Shown here: positions 51,162 through 60,300 of the stretch, in pieces | How positions within the stretch are numbered: position 1 is the first letter of the stretch | Layout: the number at the start of each line of letters is the position of its first letter | The notes under the pieces: model-generated | What the model saw: only the letters and a program-made list of their open reading frames with translations | Told to the model about the DNA's origin: nothing | Databases searched by the model: none | Assembly (NCBI GenBank): GCA_023386885.1 | Contig: JAEWIX010000024.1 | Location: 1-64,000, forward strand | Origin: Pseudomonadota bacterium | GTDB lineage: Bacteria; Pseudomonadota; Alphaproteobacteria; Rhizobiales; Xanthobacteraceae | DNA length: 64,000 bases | Reading direction: 5' to 3' | Program-made: the position numbers and the translations under genes

Positions 51162-52223
51162 ATGACGATCACCCGCCGCCGGTTTCTCGCTTCTATGGCC
51201 GGCATTGCCGCCATGCTCGGCGGTTCCGCGTTCTGGGCCTCCCTCATGAAAACCTACAATGGGCCGGTGTCGGATCATTTCGACGGGCTTCGCTTTTTCG
51301 ATCCGCATGGATCTTCGCCCAAGAGCCTCGCCGAGGTGCTGCGCTGGCAGTTCGGCGGCGACCGCGAGCGCCACAAATGGCCGGACTGGGTGCCGAGCCC
51401 CCACGCAGACACCCCGCCGCCCCGCGTGCTGAGCGGCATCAGGCTGTCGTTCGTCGGACACGCGAGCTGGCTGATCCAGACGGCCGGGCTCAACATCCTG
51501 ATCGATCCAGTGTGGTCGGAGCGCGCTTCGCCGTTCTCGTTCGCCGGGCCGAAGCGCCACAACGATCCCGGCATCGCCTTCGAGGCGCTGCCGCCGATTG
51601 ATGCCGTGCTGGTGTCGCATGGCCATTACGATCATCTCGACGTGGCGAGTTTGTCGCGATTGCAGGCGGAGTTTGCGCCGCGCGTCATCACGCCGCTCGG
51701 CAACGATGTGGCGATGCGCGCGGCCGATGCCGCGATTCGCGTCGAGGCGTTCGACTGGCATGACAGCGTCGACCTCGGCAACGGCGTGACGGTGACCTTG
51801 GTACCGACGCGGCACTGGTCGGCGCGCGGCCTGTTCGACCGCAACAAGGCACTGTGGGCGAGTTTCGTATTGAAGACGCCCTCCGGCAGTCTCTACGTCG
51901 TTTGCGATTCCAGTTATGGCGACGGCGGCCACTTCCGCCGTGTGCGCGATGCGCACGGGCCGTTCCGGCTGGCGATCCTGCCGATCGGCGCTTACGAGCC
52001 GCGCTGGTTCATGCGCGACCAGCACATGAACCCCGAGGAAGCGGTGAAGGCGTTCGCCGACTCAGGTGCCGAGTGCGCGCTGGCGCATCACCACGGCACG
52101 TTTCAACTGACGGATGAGGCGATCGACGCGCCGGTCGCGGCGTTGCAGGTCGCACGCGAAGCCGCCGGCATCGCACCCGAGACATTCATGGCGTTGCAAC
52201 CGGGGCAGGTGGTGGAGATTTGA
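51162..52223 (+). CDS. MBL-fold metallo-hydrolase (exported)
   Basis: A 353-aa metallo-beta-lactamase-fold enzyme. The zinc motif is VSHGHYDHLD, later ligands lie in PTRHWSARG, CDSSYGDGGH and LAHHHGTF. The N-terminus has RRRFLASMAGIAAMLGGSAF, a twin-arginine-like signal, so export of a folded metalloprotein is inferred. The family includes NAPE-PLD/UlaG-like phosphodiesterases and lactonases; the substrate is unknown. It is convergent with the SIMPL gene across a repeat. Confidence 0.85.
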   Translation: MTITRRRFLASMAGIAAMLGGSAFWASLMKTYNGPVSDHFDGLRFFDPHGSSPKSLAEVLRWQFGGDRERHKWPDWVPSPHADTPPPRVLSGIRLSFVGHASWLIQTAGLNILIDPVWSERASPFSFAGPKRHNDPGIAFEALPPIDAVLVSHGHYDHLDVASLSRLQAEFAPRVITPLGNDVAMRAADAAIRVEAFDWHDSVDLGNGVTVTLVPTRHWSARGLFDRNKALWASFVLKTPSGSLYVVCDSSYGDGGHFRRVRDAHGPFRLAILPIGAYEPRWFMRDQHMNPEEAVKAFADSGAECALAHHHGTFQLTDEAIDAPVAALQVAREAAGIAPETFMALQPGQVVEI

Positions 52224-52238
52224 GGGAGTCTCTCCACG

Positions 52239-52361
52239 CGTCATGGCCGGGCTTGTCCCGGCCATCCACGCTCTTACAAGTGCTTCGCTAAAACGTGGAT
52301 GCCCGGGACATAGGCGAGCGAAGCGACGCCGTTCTTCGAACGGCTATGCCCGGGCATGACG
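52239..52361. repeat. Inverted-repeat element between two convergent genes
   Basis: CGTCATGGCCGGG (52239-52251) pairs with CCCGGGCATGACG (52349-52361) with one mismatch. The left side holds a 9-bp hairpin ATGGCCGGG/CCCGGCCAT, and CCACG/CGTGG adds an inner stem. I recall this kind of element as common in Bradyrhizobium relatives; copy number was not checked. Confidence 0.75.
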
Positions 52362-52373
52362 GCGTCAACTAAA

Positions 52374-53090
52374 CTACTGCGCCGCCGCCTTGATCGCCCA
52401 CGACACGCTGACATTGATATGCAGCGTTTCCTCGCCCGGTGCGACCGGGGCGGCGGCGAAATCCATCTTGGCCGTGCGCACCATCGGCATTGGCGGCATG
52501 GCGCCGCCTTCGCTGATGCTGACCGGATCGCCCAGCGTCACGCCGGCGGCCTTGGCATAGATCTCCGCCTTGCGCCGCGCGTCGGCAATCGCCTTCGGCC
52601 GCGCCTCGTCGAGCAACTTTGAAGTGTTCGACACCGCGAAGTGAATGCCGCCGATGTCGTTGGCGCCGGCGGCGACCAGGGCGTCGATGATGCTCGCGAC
52701 CTTGCTGACGTCGCGCAGTTTGACAGTAACGCGGTTGCTGGCGCGATAGCCGCTCACTACCGGCGGACCGTTCCGGTTCGGGCCGGTGTTGGCATATTGC
52801 GGCGAGAGCGACAGCCGCGAGGTCTGGTAGTCCTTCTCGGCGAGGCCCGCGCCTTGCAGCGCCAGCAGCACCTTGCCCATCGCGGCGTTGTTGGCGTCGC
52901 TGGCCTCGCGCGCGGTCTTGGCGTCGGTGGTGACACCGCCGTCAATCTGCGCGAGATCCGGCGTGGCGTTCACGGTGGCTTCGCCGGTCACGGAAATCAT
53001 CGGCGGCAAGGTTGTGTCGGCCATCGCGGCTCCGGACAGGCTCAGGAAGGTGGCAGCAAGGGCGGCGGTCAAGATGCGGGGTGCGATCAT
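52374..53090 (-). CDS. SIMPL domain-containing (DUF541) periplasmic protein
   Basis: A 238-aa exported protein. A signal peptide with core LTAALAATFLSLSGAAMA is followed by ISVTGEATVNATPDLAQI, the SIMPL domain start. Further blocks are DYQTSRLSLSPQYAN and ARRKAEIYAKAAGVTLGDPVSISE. Function is not known. ATG 53090 is preferred; a GTG at 53099 would overlap the upstream gene as GTGA. It is expected to be co-transcribed with the GyrI-like gene. Confidence 0.88.
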   Translation of the reverse strand: MIAPRILTAALAATFLSLSGAAMADTTLPPMISVTGEATVNATPDLAQIDGGVTTDAKTAREASDANNAAMGKVLLALQGAGLAEKDYQTSRLSLSPQYANTGPNRNGPPVVSGYRASNRVTVKLRDVSKVASIIDALVAAGANDIGGIHFAVSNTSKLLDEARPKAIADARRKAEIYAKAAGVTLGDPVSISEGGAMPPMPMVRTAKMDFAAAPVAPGEETLHINVSVSWAIKAAAQ

Positions 53091-53095
53091 GGTTC

Positions 53096-53968
53096 TCACT
53101 TCAGCGGGACGTAGACGTTGATCACCAGCTTGTCTTCCGCGGTCTTCAGCGGATCGGTGGTGTATTCCTCGATGAACAGGTCTTTCGCTTCGAGTTTCTT
53201 GTCGTCGAGATGATTGGTGATCGCCTCGTAGGTGTTGTCCATGTTGTCGTAAGACCCGCGATGCACGAACTTCAGCGCCTTGCCTTCCGGCGATTTGCCC
53301 ATGCTCATGTTCTTCGGCAGGTTCTTCGGCTCCTGATCCACCGGCATTTCGGCCTGGAATACGAAGCCGTTGTCGTCGGTCGAGGTGTAGACGATCATCG
53401 GGTTGCCAGCGGGCGTGATCCCCTGCTTGGCGAGCAGGCCGGAGACCGCCTTGAAGGCGTCCATCAGGCTTTCGAACGCCGAATCCCAGGTCGCGTTGCC
53501 GGTGTAAATCAGCACCGTTTTCGGCGTCAGCGTGATCTCCTCGCCGAACGGATCGGCGGTCTGCGTCGCCGGCGGTGACGCAGGCGCCGTGGCGCTGGCC
53601 GGCGGCGTTGTCGGAGTGGGTGTCGCCGGGGCGGCGGTTGCCGGCGCGGTCTGGTCCGGTTTGTCCGGCGTCGGCGCGGTCGGGGCGGGCGTCGTCGGCG
53701 TATCCGATGGCGCGGGTGTGGCCGGTGGCGAGGTGGCAGGCGGTGTAGTAGTCGCGGGGGGCGTTGCCGGTGGCGCCTGCGCCAGCGTCACGGCCGGACC
53801 GAGCATAAGAGCCGCCACCGGAGCCAAAGCGACCATGGCGAAGCGAAGCAAGCGGGACTTGGAGCCATTTCCGGCCCGATTAAATCGGACCGGGGCACCA
53901 GATTGATGTTTGGACGCGTTTTCTTGACGCGAACCGGTATCCACTTCGCTTGAAAACGCTTTGGTCAT
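53096..53968 (-). CDS. Exported GyrI-like / AraC effector-binding domain protein
   Basis: A 290-aa protein if it starts at 53968. Residues 1-38 are encoded by a repeat and include AFSSEVDTGSRQENASK. A signal-like segment (RLLRFAMVALAPVAALMLGPAV) is at 39-62. Residues about 63-145 are a Thr/Pro/Ala-rich linker. The GyrI-like ligand-binding domain is at about 150-290 (FVFQAEMPVD, GKALKFVHRGSYDNMDNTYEAI). An internal start at 53836 would remove the repeat-encoded part but keep most of the signal core. Function is unknown. Confidence 0.8.
   Translation of the reverse strand: MTKAFSSEVDTGSRQENASKHQSGAPVRFNRAGNGSKSRLLRFAMVALAPVAALMLGPAVTLAQAPPATPPATTTPPATSPPATPAPSDTPTTPAPTAPTPDKPDQTAPATAAPATPTPTTPPASATAPASPPATQTADPFGEEITLTPKTVLIYTGNATWDSAFESLMDAFKAVSGLLAKQGITPAGNPMIVYTSTDDNGFVFQAEMPVDQEPKNLPKNMSMGKSPEGKALKFVHRGSYDNMDNTYEAITNHLDDKKLEAKDLFIEEYTTDPLKTAEDKLVINVYVPLK
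53861..53966. repeat. Repeat copy A, overlapping the GyrI-like gene 5' end
   Basis: Full-length copy of the family also seen at 60301. It contains a hairpin CCGGCCCGAT-TAA-ATCGGACCGG (one mismatch) and an 8-bp inverted repeat GCGTTTTC/GAAAACGC around the conserved ACGCGAACCGGTATCCACTT block. In the minus frame it encodes the N-terminus of the protein that starts at 53968. Confidence 0.85.
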
Positions 53969-54167
53969 TCCGAAGTCTCCATGGCCGGACCGGCGGGCGA
54001 GAGGCTGAATTGCTGTTCCATTGTCATGCTTAACACGCCGATTCGGCTTTCGTCCCGCGCGGGGCTGTCATCTTCGTAGAGCATGGAAGCTGTCCCGGAC
54101 ATGAATGGGACCACTGGCCAATCCATCGCTGTTCGCCATATAACACGGCACAAATATGGAATTTGTG

Positions 54168-55040
54168 ATGAGCGCGCTGGCCAACCATAGCTTCAGCAAG
54201 ATGAACGGCATCGGCAACGAGATCGTCGTGCTCGACCTGCGTGACTCTGCCGCAGCGATCACGCCCGACGACGCGCGCGCCATCGGTTCACCTTCCGGCG
54301 TCTCTTTCGATCAATTGATGGTGTTGCTGCCGCCGCGCGCCACCGGCACCGAGGCGTTCGTCCGCATTTACAACAACGACGGCTCGGAAGCCGGTGCCTG
54401 CGGCAACGGGATGCGCTGCGTGGCACGGCAGACCTTTGCCGCGACCGGCCAGTCCGCGCTGACGTTCGAGACCCGCGCAGGGCTCATCAATTGCTGGCAG
54501 GGGCCGGCGGCGGATCTCTACACGGTTGACATGGGCGCGCCGAAGTTCGGCTGGCAGGATATCCCGCTGGCCGAGGAATTTCGCGACACCCGCTACATCG
54601 AGTTGCAGATCGGGCCGATCGACAAGCCGATCCTGCATTCGCCGTCGGTGGTGAGCATGGGCAATCCGCACGCGATCTTCTGGGTGGATGACATCCACGC
54701 CTACGATCTCGAACGGCTGGGGCCGCTGCTGGAAAACCATCCGATCTTCCCGGAGCGCGCCAACATTACGCTGGCGCACATCGTCGATCGCGATCACATC
54801 GTGATGCGCACATGGGAGCGCGGCGCGGGCTTGACGCTCGCGTGCGGCTCGGCGGCCTGCGCCACGGCGGTTGCTGCTGCGCGGCTCAAGCGCACCGGCC
54901 GCATTGTGCATATGACCTTGCCGGGTGGCGAACTTACTATTGAGTGGCGCGAGCGCGACGACCATGTGCTGATGACGGGGCCTGCCGCGTTCGAATACGA
55001 AGGCCGCCTCAACCCGGCGCTGTTCGCGCCCGCTGCCTGA
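54168..55040 (+). CDS. dapF: Diaminopimelate epimerase
   Basis: A 290-aa PLP-independent epimerase that converts LL- to meso-diaminopimelate for lysine and peptidoglycan. Both catalytic cysteines are visible, in EAGACGNGMRC and in LACGSAACATAV. The start MSALANHSFSKMNGIGNEI is typical; ATG at 54156 is an alternative. mtaB starts 2 bp after the stop (TGATATG), so the genes form an operon. Confidence 0.96.
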   Translation: MSALANHSFSKMNGIGNEIVVLDLRDSAAAITPDDARAIGSPSGVSFDQLMVLLPPRATGTEAFVRIYNNDGSEAGACGNGMRCVARQTFAATGQSALTFETRAGLINCWQGPAADLYTVDMGAPKFGWQDIPLAEEFRDTRYIELQIGPIDKPILHSPSVVSMGNPHAIFWVDDIHAYDLERLGPLLENHPIFPERANITLAHIVDRDHIVMRTWERGAGLTLACGSAACATAVAAARLKRTGRIVHMTLPGGELTIEWRERDDHVLMTGPAAFEYEGRLNPALFAPAA

Positions 55041-55041
55041 T

Positions 55042-56313
55042 ATGGGCGTCGACGTCGTTACCTTCGGCTGCCGGCTCAATGCGTTCGAGTCCGAAGTGAT
55101 CCGCCGCGAGGCGGAAGGCGCCGGCGTCGACGATGTCGTGGTCATCAACAGTTGCGCGGTCACCAACGAGGCCGTGGCGCAGGCGCGGCAATCGATCCGC
55201 AAATTGAAGCGCGAACGGCCCGGCGCGCGCATCGTCGTCACCGGCTGCGCGGCGCAGACCCAGGCCGCGATGTTCGCGGCGATGCCGGAAGTGGCGCGCG
55301 TCGTCGGCAACGACGACAAGCTGCACGGCGCGGCGTGGCGCGACACGCGCATGGCGCTGGATCGCGCCGCCGACTTCGGCATTTCGAGCGAAGAAAAAAT
55401 CGCCGTCGCTGATATCATGGCGGTGCGCGAAATGGCGCCGCATCTGATCGACGGATTCCAGACCGGGTTGCCGCGCGTGTTCGTGCAGGTGCAGAACGGC
55501 TGCGACCATCGCTGCACGTTTTGCATCATTCCCTACGGGCGCGGCAATTCGCGCTCGGTGCCGATGGGCGGCGTCATCGATCAGGTGCGCGCGCTGGTGG
55601 AGCGCGGCCACGCCGAGATCGTACTCACCGGCGTCGATCTCACCAGCTACGGCGCAGACCTTCCCGGCGAACTGAGGCTCGGCACGCTGGTGAAGCGCAT
55701 CCTCAAGCATGTGCCGGAGTTGCGGCGGCTGCGCATCTCGTCGATCGATTCCATCGAGGCGGATCGCGACCTGCTCGATGCCATCGCCAGCAACGAACGG
55801 CTGATGCCGCATCTGCATCTGTCGTTACAGGCCGGCGACGACATGATCCTCAAGCGCATGAAGCGGAGGCATTCGCGCACTGACGCGATTGCCTTCTGCG
55901 ACGAGGTGCGGCGGCTGCGGCCGGATATCGTGTTCGGCGCGGATATCATCGCCGGCTTCCCGACCGAGACCGAGGAGATGTTCGCGCGCTCGCAGTCGCT
56001 GGTGGAGGATTGCGGCCTGACGTTCCTGCACGTGTTTCCCTATTCGCCGCGACCCGGCACGCCGGCGGCGCGAATGCCGCAGGTCGATGGTCGCGTTATC
56101 AAGGAACGCGCGAGGCGTTTGCGCGCCACTGGCGACGCAGCATTGCGTCGCCGTCTTGACGCGGAAATCGGCGCAACGCGCTCCGTGCTGATCGAAAGCG
56201 CGACCCAAGGCCGTACCGAACATTTCGTGCCGGTGGCGATTTCGGATGGTGTTGCCGGCGAAGTGCGAACAATGACCATCACCGGCCACGACGGCGCGCG
56301 GCTGTTGGCGTAG
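55042..56313 (+). CDS. mtaB: tRNA (N6-threonylcarbamoyladenosine(37)-C2)-methylthiotransferase MtaB
   Basis: A 423-aa radical-SAM methylthiotransferase that converts t6A to ms2t6A. The N-terminal UPF0004 domain (FGCRLNAFESE) carries cluster cysteines including NSCAV and GCAAQ, and the radical-SAM motif is GCDHRCTFCIIPYGRG. The C-terminal TRAM domain is weak or short. It starts 2 bp after dapF and is convergent with the RluA-type gene (2 bp). Confidence 0.92.
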   Translation: MGVDVVTFGCRLNAFESEVIRREAEGAGVDDVVVINSCAVTNEAVAQARQSIRKLKRERPGARIVVTGCAAQTQAAMFAAMPEVARVVGNDDKLHGAAWRDTRMALDRAADFGISSEEKIAVADIMAVREMAPHLIDGFQTGLPRVFVQVQNGCDHRCTFCIIPYGRGNSRSVPMGGVIDQVRALVERGHAEIVLTGVDLTSYGADLPGELRLGTLVKRILKHVPELRRLRISSIDSIEADRDLLDAIASNERLMPHLHLSLQAGDDMILKRMKRRHSRTDAIAFCDEVRRLRPDIVFGADIIAGFPTETEEMFARSQSLVEDCGLTFLHVFPYSPRPGTPAARMPQVDGRVIKERARRLRATGDAALRRRLDAEIGATRSVLIESATQGRTEHFVPVAISDGVAGEVRTMTITGHDGARLLA

Positions 56314-56315
56314 TC

Positions 56316-57014
56316 CTACTCTCCGTTCCACCCGCACGCCTTCAACCGCTCGTGCAAATGCGGAGGCGCAGGCGCCACCACCCGCACCGGCGGCTTGTTC
56401 TTCGACAATGGAATCACGATCTCGCGCGCGTGCAGGTGCAGCGACGGCTCGCCGAAGCGCGGACCGTTGCCATAGATATTATCGCCGACGATCGGCCAGC
56501 CGCTCGCCGCGCAATGCACGCGCAATTGATGGGTGCGGCCGGTGACCGGTTCGAGCGCGAGCCATGTCAGCCCGTCGCCGCGTCCCAACACCTTCCAGTT
56601 GGTCAGCGCCGGTTGTCCCTCGGGATCGGGCTTCTGCCACCAGCCGCGCTCGGCATTCAATCGGCCGAGCGGAATGTCGATGACGCCGTCGTCCTCAAGC
56701 GGGCCGCCTTCGACCACAGCCCAATAGGTCTTGTCGATCTCGCCGTGCTTGAACAGCAGTCCCAGCGACGCGGTGGCCTTGCGATGGCGTCCGAGCACCA
56801 GACAACCGGAGGTGTCGCGATCGAGCCGATGCGCCAGCACCGGCGGGCGCGGCAGGCCGAAGCGCAGCGCGTCGAACGAATCCTCCAGATTGGCGCCGCC
56901 CTTGGGGCCGCGATGCACCGGCAACCCGGCGGGCTTGTCGATCACCAGCATCAGGCCGTCGCGATGCAGGACGCGGGCCACAATGTCTTCGGCGCTGAGT
57001 TGCGGGGTATCCAT
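56316..57014 (-). CDS. RluA-family pseudouridine synthase
   Basis: A 232-aa RluA-type synthase. The catalytic motif HRLDRDTSGCLVLGR contains the active-site Asp, and the TRHQLRVH-like block (VTGRTHQLRVHC) is also present. There is no S4 domain, so the protein is the short form that modifies rRNA or tRNA positions; which one cannot be said. It is convergent with mtaB and divergent from ftsY (52 bp). Confidence 0.9.
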   Translation of the reverse strand: MDTPQLSAEDIVARVLHRDGLMLVIDKPAGLPVHRGPKGGANLEDSFDALRFGLPRPPVLAHRLDRDTSGCLVLGRHRKATASLGLLFKHGEIDKTYWAVVEGGPLEDDGVIDIPLGRLNAERGWWQKPDPEGQPALTNWKVLGRGDGLTWLALEPVTGRTHQLRVHCAASGWPIVGDNIYGNGPRFGEPSLHLHAREIVIPLSKNKPPVRVVAPAPPHLHERLKACGWNGE

Positions 57015-57066
57015 AAGGGGAAGGTGTCTTTCGTTTGCGGCGCAAAGTGTTTAGAGCATTCCCGCT

Positions 57067-58014
57067 ATGAGCGACAACGATCCTGACCAACCGAAACAAA
57101 GCTGGTGGCGCCGGCTGTCCAGCGGACTCAAGCGCACCTCGGCCTCACTGGGAACCGCGGTCGCGGATCTGGTGGTCCGCCGCAAGCTCGACCGGGCCAT
57201 GCTCGAGGACATCGAGGATGTGCTGCTGCGCGCCGATCTCGGTTCCGATGTTGCGGCGCGGATTGCGGCTGCGGTTGGCCATGGCCGCTACGACAAGGCG
57301 ATCTCCGCCGACGAGGTCAAGGGTGTCGTCGCCACCGAAGTCGAGAAGGTGCTGACGCCGGTGGCGAAGCCGCTGGTGGTCGAGCCTGCGCAAAAGCCGT
57401 TCGTGATCCTGATGGTCGGCGTCAACGGCTCCGGCAAGACGACCACCACCGGCAAGCTCGCCTCGCGCTTCGCGGCGGAAGGCCGCAAGGTGATGCTGGC
57501 GGCGGGCGACACGTTTCGCGCAGCCGCCATCGAGCAATTGAAGGTGTGGGGCGAGCGCACCGGCGCGCCGGTGATCGCGCGGCCGCAGGGCTCTGATGCC
57601 GCCGGCCTCGCGTTCGATGCGCTCACGGCGGCGAAGGCCGAGGGCAGCGACGTGCTGCTGATCGACACCGCCGGCCGCTTGCAGAACAAATCCGAGTTGA
57701 TGAGCGAACTCGAGAAAGTCATCCGCGTGATGCGCAAGGTCGATGCCACGGCGCCGCACGCGGTGCTGCTGGTGCTCGATGCCACGGTGGGACAGAATGC
57801 ATTGTCGCAGGTCGAGGCGTTCCATCGCACCGCCGGCGTGACCGGTCTTGTCATGACCAAGCTCGACGGCACCGCGCGGGGCGGCATTCTGGTGGCGCTT
57901 GCGGAGAAGTATAAACTGCCGGTGCATTTCATCGGCGTCGGCGAAGGCGTCGACGATCTGTCGCCGTTTACCGCGGCGGATTTCGCCAAGGCGATTGCGG
58001 GAATCGAGAGCTAA
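57067..58014 (+). CDS. ftsY: Signal recognition particle receptor FtsY
   Basis: A 315-aa SRP GTPase that docks Ffh at the membrane. NG-domain motifs are GVNGSGKTTTTGKLA, LIDTAGRLQN and TKLDGTARGG. The acidic A domain is short, as in many alphaproteobacteria, and the N-terminus (KQSWWRRLSSGLKRTSASLG) is an amphipathic membrane-binding helix. yciB starts 3 bases after the stop. Confidence 0.97.
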   Translation: MSDNDPDQPKQSWWRRLSSGLKRTSASLGTAVADLVVRRKLDRAMLEDIEDVLLRADLGSDVAARIAAAVGHGRYDKAISADEVKGVVATEVEKVLTPVAKPLVVEPAQKPFVILMVGVNGSGKTTTTGKLASRFAAEGRKVMLAAGDTFRAAAIEQLKVWGERTGAPVIARPQGSDAAGLAFDALTAAKAEGSDVLLIDTAGRLQNKSELMSELEKVIRVMRKVDATAPHAVLLVLDATVGQNALSQVEAFHRTAGVTGLVMTKLDGTARGGILVALAEKYKLPVHFIGVGEGVDDLSPFTAADFAKAIAGIES

Positions 58015-58016
58015 GC

Positions 58017-58619
58017 ATGGACAAGAAGCAGCCGCATCCGATGTTCAAGCTGGCGACCGAGCTCGGCCCGCTGCTGATCTTTTTCTTCGCCAATGCCAAA
58101 TTCAACCTGTTCGTGGCGACCGGCGCATTCATGGTGGCGATCGTCGTGGCGCTGGTCGCCTCATGGACGGTGACGCGGCACATTCCGGTGATGGCACTGG
58201 TCACCGGCGTCATCGTGCTGGTGTTCGGCACGTTGACCCTGGTGTTGCACGACGAGACCTTCATCAAGGTGAAGCCGACCATCATCTACGGCCTGTTCGC
58301 GGCAGTGCTCGGTGGCGGACTGCTGTTCGGCCGCTCCTTCATCGCGATCCTGTTCGATCAGATGTTCAACCTGACGCCGGAAGGCTGGCGCAAGCTCACC
58401 TTGCGCTGGGCGTTGTTCTTCGTCGCCATGGCGCTGCTGAATGAAGCGATCTGGCGCACGCAGACCACAGACTTCTGGGTCGCCTTCAAGGCGTTCGGCG
58501 TCATTCCGATCACCATGGTGTTCGCGATGCTGCAAATGCCGCTGGTGAAGCGCTACAGTTGCGAACCCGCAACGCTGGAAGCCAGCGACGCACGCGAGGG
58601 TGATATCGGGAAGAGTTGA
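58017..58619 (+). CDS. yciB: Septation protein A / YciB family inner-membrane protein
   Basis: A 200-aa polytopic membrane protein with about five hydrophobic segments. The KLATELGPLLIFFFANAKFNLFVATGAFMVAI start and LTLRWALFFVAMALLNEAIW block are the YciB/IspZ signature. The family affects septation and envelope synthesis. It starts immediately after ftsY, and a palindrome separates it from the convergent ccmG. Confidence 0.92.
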   Translation: MDKKQPHPMFKLATELGPLLIFFFANAKFNLFVATGAFMVAIVVALVASWTVTRHIPVMALVTGVIVLVFGTLTLVLHDETFIKVKPTIIYGLFAAVLGGGLLFGRSFIAILFDQMFNLTPEGWRKLTLRWALFFVAMALLNEAIWRTQTTDFWVAFKAFGVIPITMVFAMLQMPLVKRYSCEPATLEASDAREGDIGKS

Positions 58620-58629
58620 ATTTACAGCT

Positions 58630-58726
58630 ATCGTCACCCTGAGGTGCGCGCACTTGCGCGCCTCGAAGGGTATGATGGCCGCCTCATCCTTCGAGGCTCG
58701 CTATGCTCGCACCTCAGGATGACGAT
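58630..58726. repeat. Inverted-repeat element between yciB and ccmG
   Basis: A 97-bp imperfect palindrome. Left blocks ATCGTCA.CCTGAGGTGCG and CGCCTCGAAGG pair with right blocks CCTTCGAGGC and CGCACCTCAGG.TGACGAT. It occupies most of the 118-bp convergent gap. Confidence 0.8.
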
Positions 58727-58737
58727 CTTGTCGTTGT

Positions 58738-59331
58738 TTACGACCCGGCCTTCAGTGCCTTCTCGATCTCGACCTTCAGCACCTTCTCGATATTCTCCGG
58801 CGTGATCGCGCCGATCAGTTTGTAGGCGATCTTGCCGTCGCGGCCGACGATGAAGGTTTCCGGCACGCCGTAGACGCCCCATTCGATGGCGGCTCGGCCG
58901 TTCGCATCCACGCCCACATGGCTGAACGGATTGCCGTAACGGCCGAGGAAGCGGCGAGCGTTGTCGGCCTTATCCTTGTAGTTGATGCCGACAATCTGGA
59001 TGCGGCTGTCGCCGGCGAGCGCGGTCAATAGCGGCGCTTCCTCGTGGCATGGCACGCACCACGATGCCCAGACATTCACCAGACTGACTTTGCCTTTAAA
59101 GATGTCGGGCGCGATGCCGGGCACCGCCGCACCGTTGCGCGTCAGCTCGTCGAGCGCGGGCAGTGTCGTTTGCGGCGCGGGGCGTCCGATCAGCGCCGAG
59201 GGAATCCGCGACACGTCGCGATCGCCGAGCCGGACCCAGAACAGCGCCGCCAGCGCCGCGAAGGCGACGAGCGGCAGCGCCATCAGCCAGCGCCGCTTTG
59301 GCGGCGCGCCGTCGCGGGGCGTTTCGCTCAT
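58738..59331 (-). CDS. ccmG: Thiol:disulfide interchange protein CcmG/DsbE
   Basis: A 197-aa membrane-anchored thioredoxin that reduces apocytochrome c cysteines for heme attachment. The N-terminal helix (about residues 15-32) is followed by WASWCVPCHEEAP, the active-site CxxC. The YGVPETFIVGRDGKI segment gives the cis-Pro loop. It overlaps ccmD by 4 bp (ATGA). Confidence 0.94.
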   Translation of the reverse strand: MSETPRDGAPPKRRWLMALPLVAFAALAALFWVRLGDRDVSRIPSALIGRPAPQTTLPALDELTRNGAAVPGIAPDIFKGKVSLVNVWASWCVPCHEEAPLLTALAGDSRIQIVGINYKDKADNARRFLGRYGNPFSHVGVDANGRAAIEWGVYGVPETFIVGRDGKIAYKLIGAITPENIEKVLKVEIEKALKAGS

Positions 59332-59507
59332 GACAGGTCCGCCGCGCCGCGACCGGAACGGCGCGTCACGCCGCGCGCCTCAAGCTCGCGCAGCCGCGCG
59401 CGCTGCTGGCGATAGTCGAGCGCGATCCAGCCGATCAGGATCAGCACCACCAGTGCCACCAGCAGGTAGGACCACACGATGAAGGAGGCGTAAGGACCGA
59501 GCGACAT
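59328..59507 (-). CDS. ccmD: Heme exporter protein CcmD
   Basis: A 59-aa single-span membrane protein with helix SYLLVALVVLILIGWIALDYR and an Arg-rich cytosolic tail. CcmD joins CcmC and CcmE to release heme-loaded CcmE. It is 4 bp downstream of ccmC and overlaps ccmG by 4 bp. Identity rests on size, position and topology. Confidence 0.9.
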   Translation of the reverse strand: MSLGPYASFIVWSYLLVALVVLILIGWIALDYRQQRARLRELEARGVTRRSGRGAADLS

Positions 59508-59511
59508 CGGA

Positions 59512-60243
59512 TCAGGCTCGCGGCTGGCTGGCTTGCTGCATTTGCAGCGCGCGGACGCGGCGGCGCAGAATCTCGTTGCGCATGGCGGCGAGATGCAGCG
59601 TGATGAACAGCAGCGAAAACGCCACCGCCATCACCAGCAAGGGAATCAGGAAGGCCTTGTCGAGCGTCGAGCCGCCCATGCGCAACACCGAGGCGGGTTG
59701 ATGCAGCGTATTCCACCAGTCGACGGAAAACTTGATGATCGGAATGTTGATCGCGCCGACCAGCGTGAGCACCGCGGCGGCGCGCGCCGCGCGCGAGGGG
59801 TCTTCCACCGCGCGCCACAGCGCGATCAGGCCGAGATACATCAGGAACAGGATCAGCACCGAGGTCAGCCGCGCGTCCCATTCCCAATAGGTGCCCCACA
59901 TCGGGCGGCCCCACAGCGAGCCGGTGACCAACGCAAGGAAGGTGAAGGCGGCGCCGATCGGCGCGGCGGCCTTGGCCGAGACGTCGGCAAGCGGATGCCG
60001 CCACACCAGCGTGCCGAGCGCGGAGAGGCTCATCACGCCCCACACGAACATCGACAGCCAGGCGTTCGGCACGTGGATGAACATGATCTTGACGGTCGCG
60101 CCCTGCTGGTAGTCGTCCGGCGCCATCGCCGATTGATAGAGGCCGACGGCGAGCAGGATGGCAGTCGCCGCCGCGAGCCACGGCAGAATCTTGGCCGTCA
60201 GCGACAGGAACCGGGTCGGATTGGCGAGGTCGATCAGCGTCAT
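59512..60243 (-). CDS. ccmC: Heme exporter / heme-handling protein CcmC
   Basis: A 243-aa six-helix membrane protein that loads heme onto CcmE. The tryptophan-rich heme-handling motif is WGRPMWGTYWEWDARLTS, and conserved histidines lie in MFIHVPNAWLS and WWNTLHQ. ATG 60243 is preferred to a longer frame at 60288. ccmD follows 4 bp downstream. ccmB is upstream beyond a repeat. Confidence 0.95.
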   Translation of the reverse strand: MTLIDLANPTRFLSLTAKILPWLAAATAILLAVGLYQSAMAPDDYQQGATVKIMFIHVPNAWLSMFVWGVMSLSALGTLVWRHPLADVSAKAAAPIGAAFTFLALVTGSLWGRPMWGTYWEWDARLTSVLILFLMYLGLIALWRAVEDPSRAARAAAVLTLVGAINIPIIKFSVDWWNTLHQPASVLRMGGSTLDKAFLIPLLVMAVAFSLLFITLHLAAMRNEILRRRVRALQMQQASQPRA

Positions 60244-60300
60244 GGCTGTCCTGATAGTCGCCGCGCGCCCGGCAGGCAATGCGCCCAAGGATTGTTCCCC

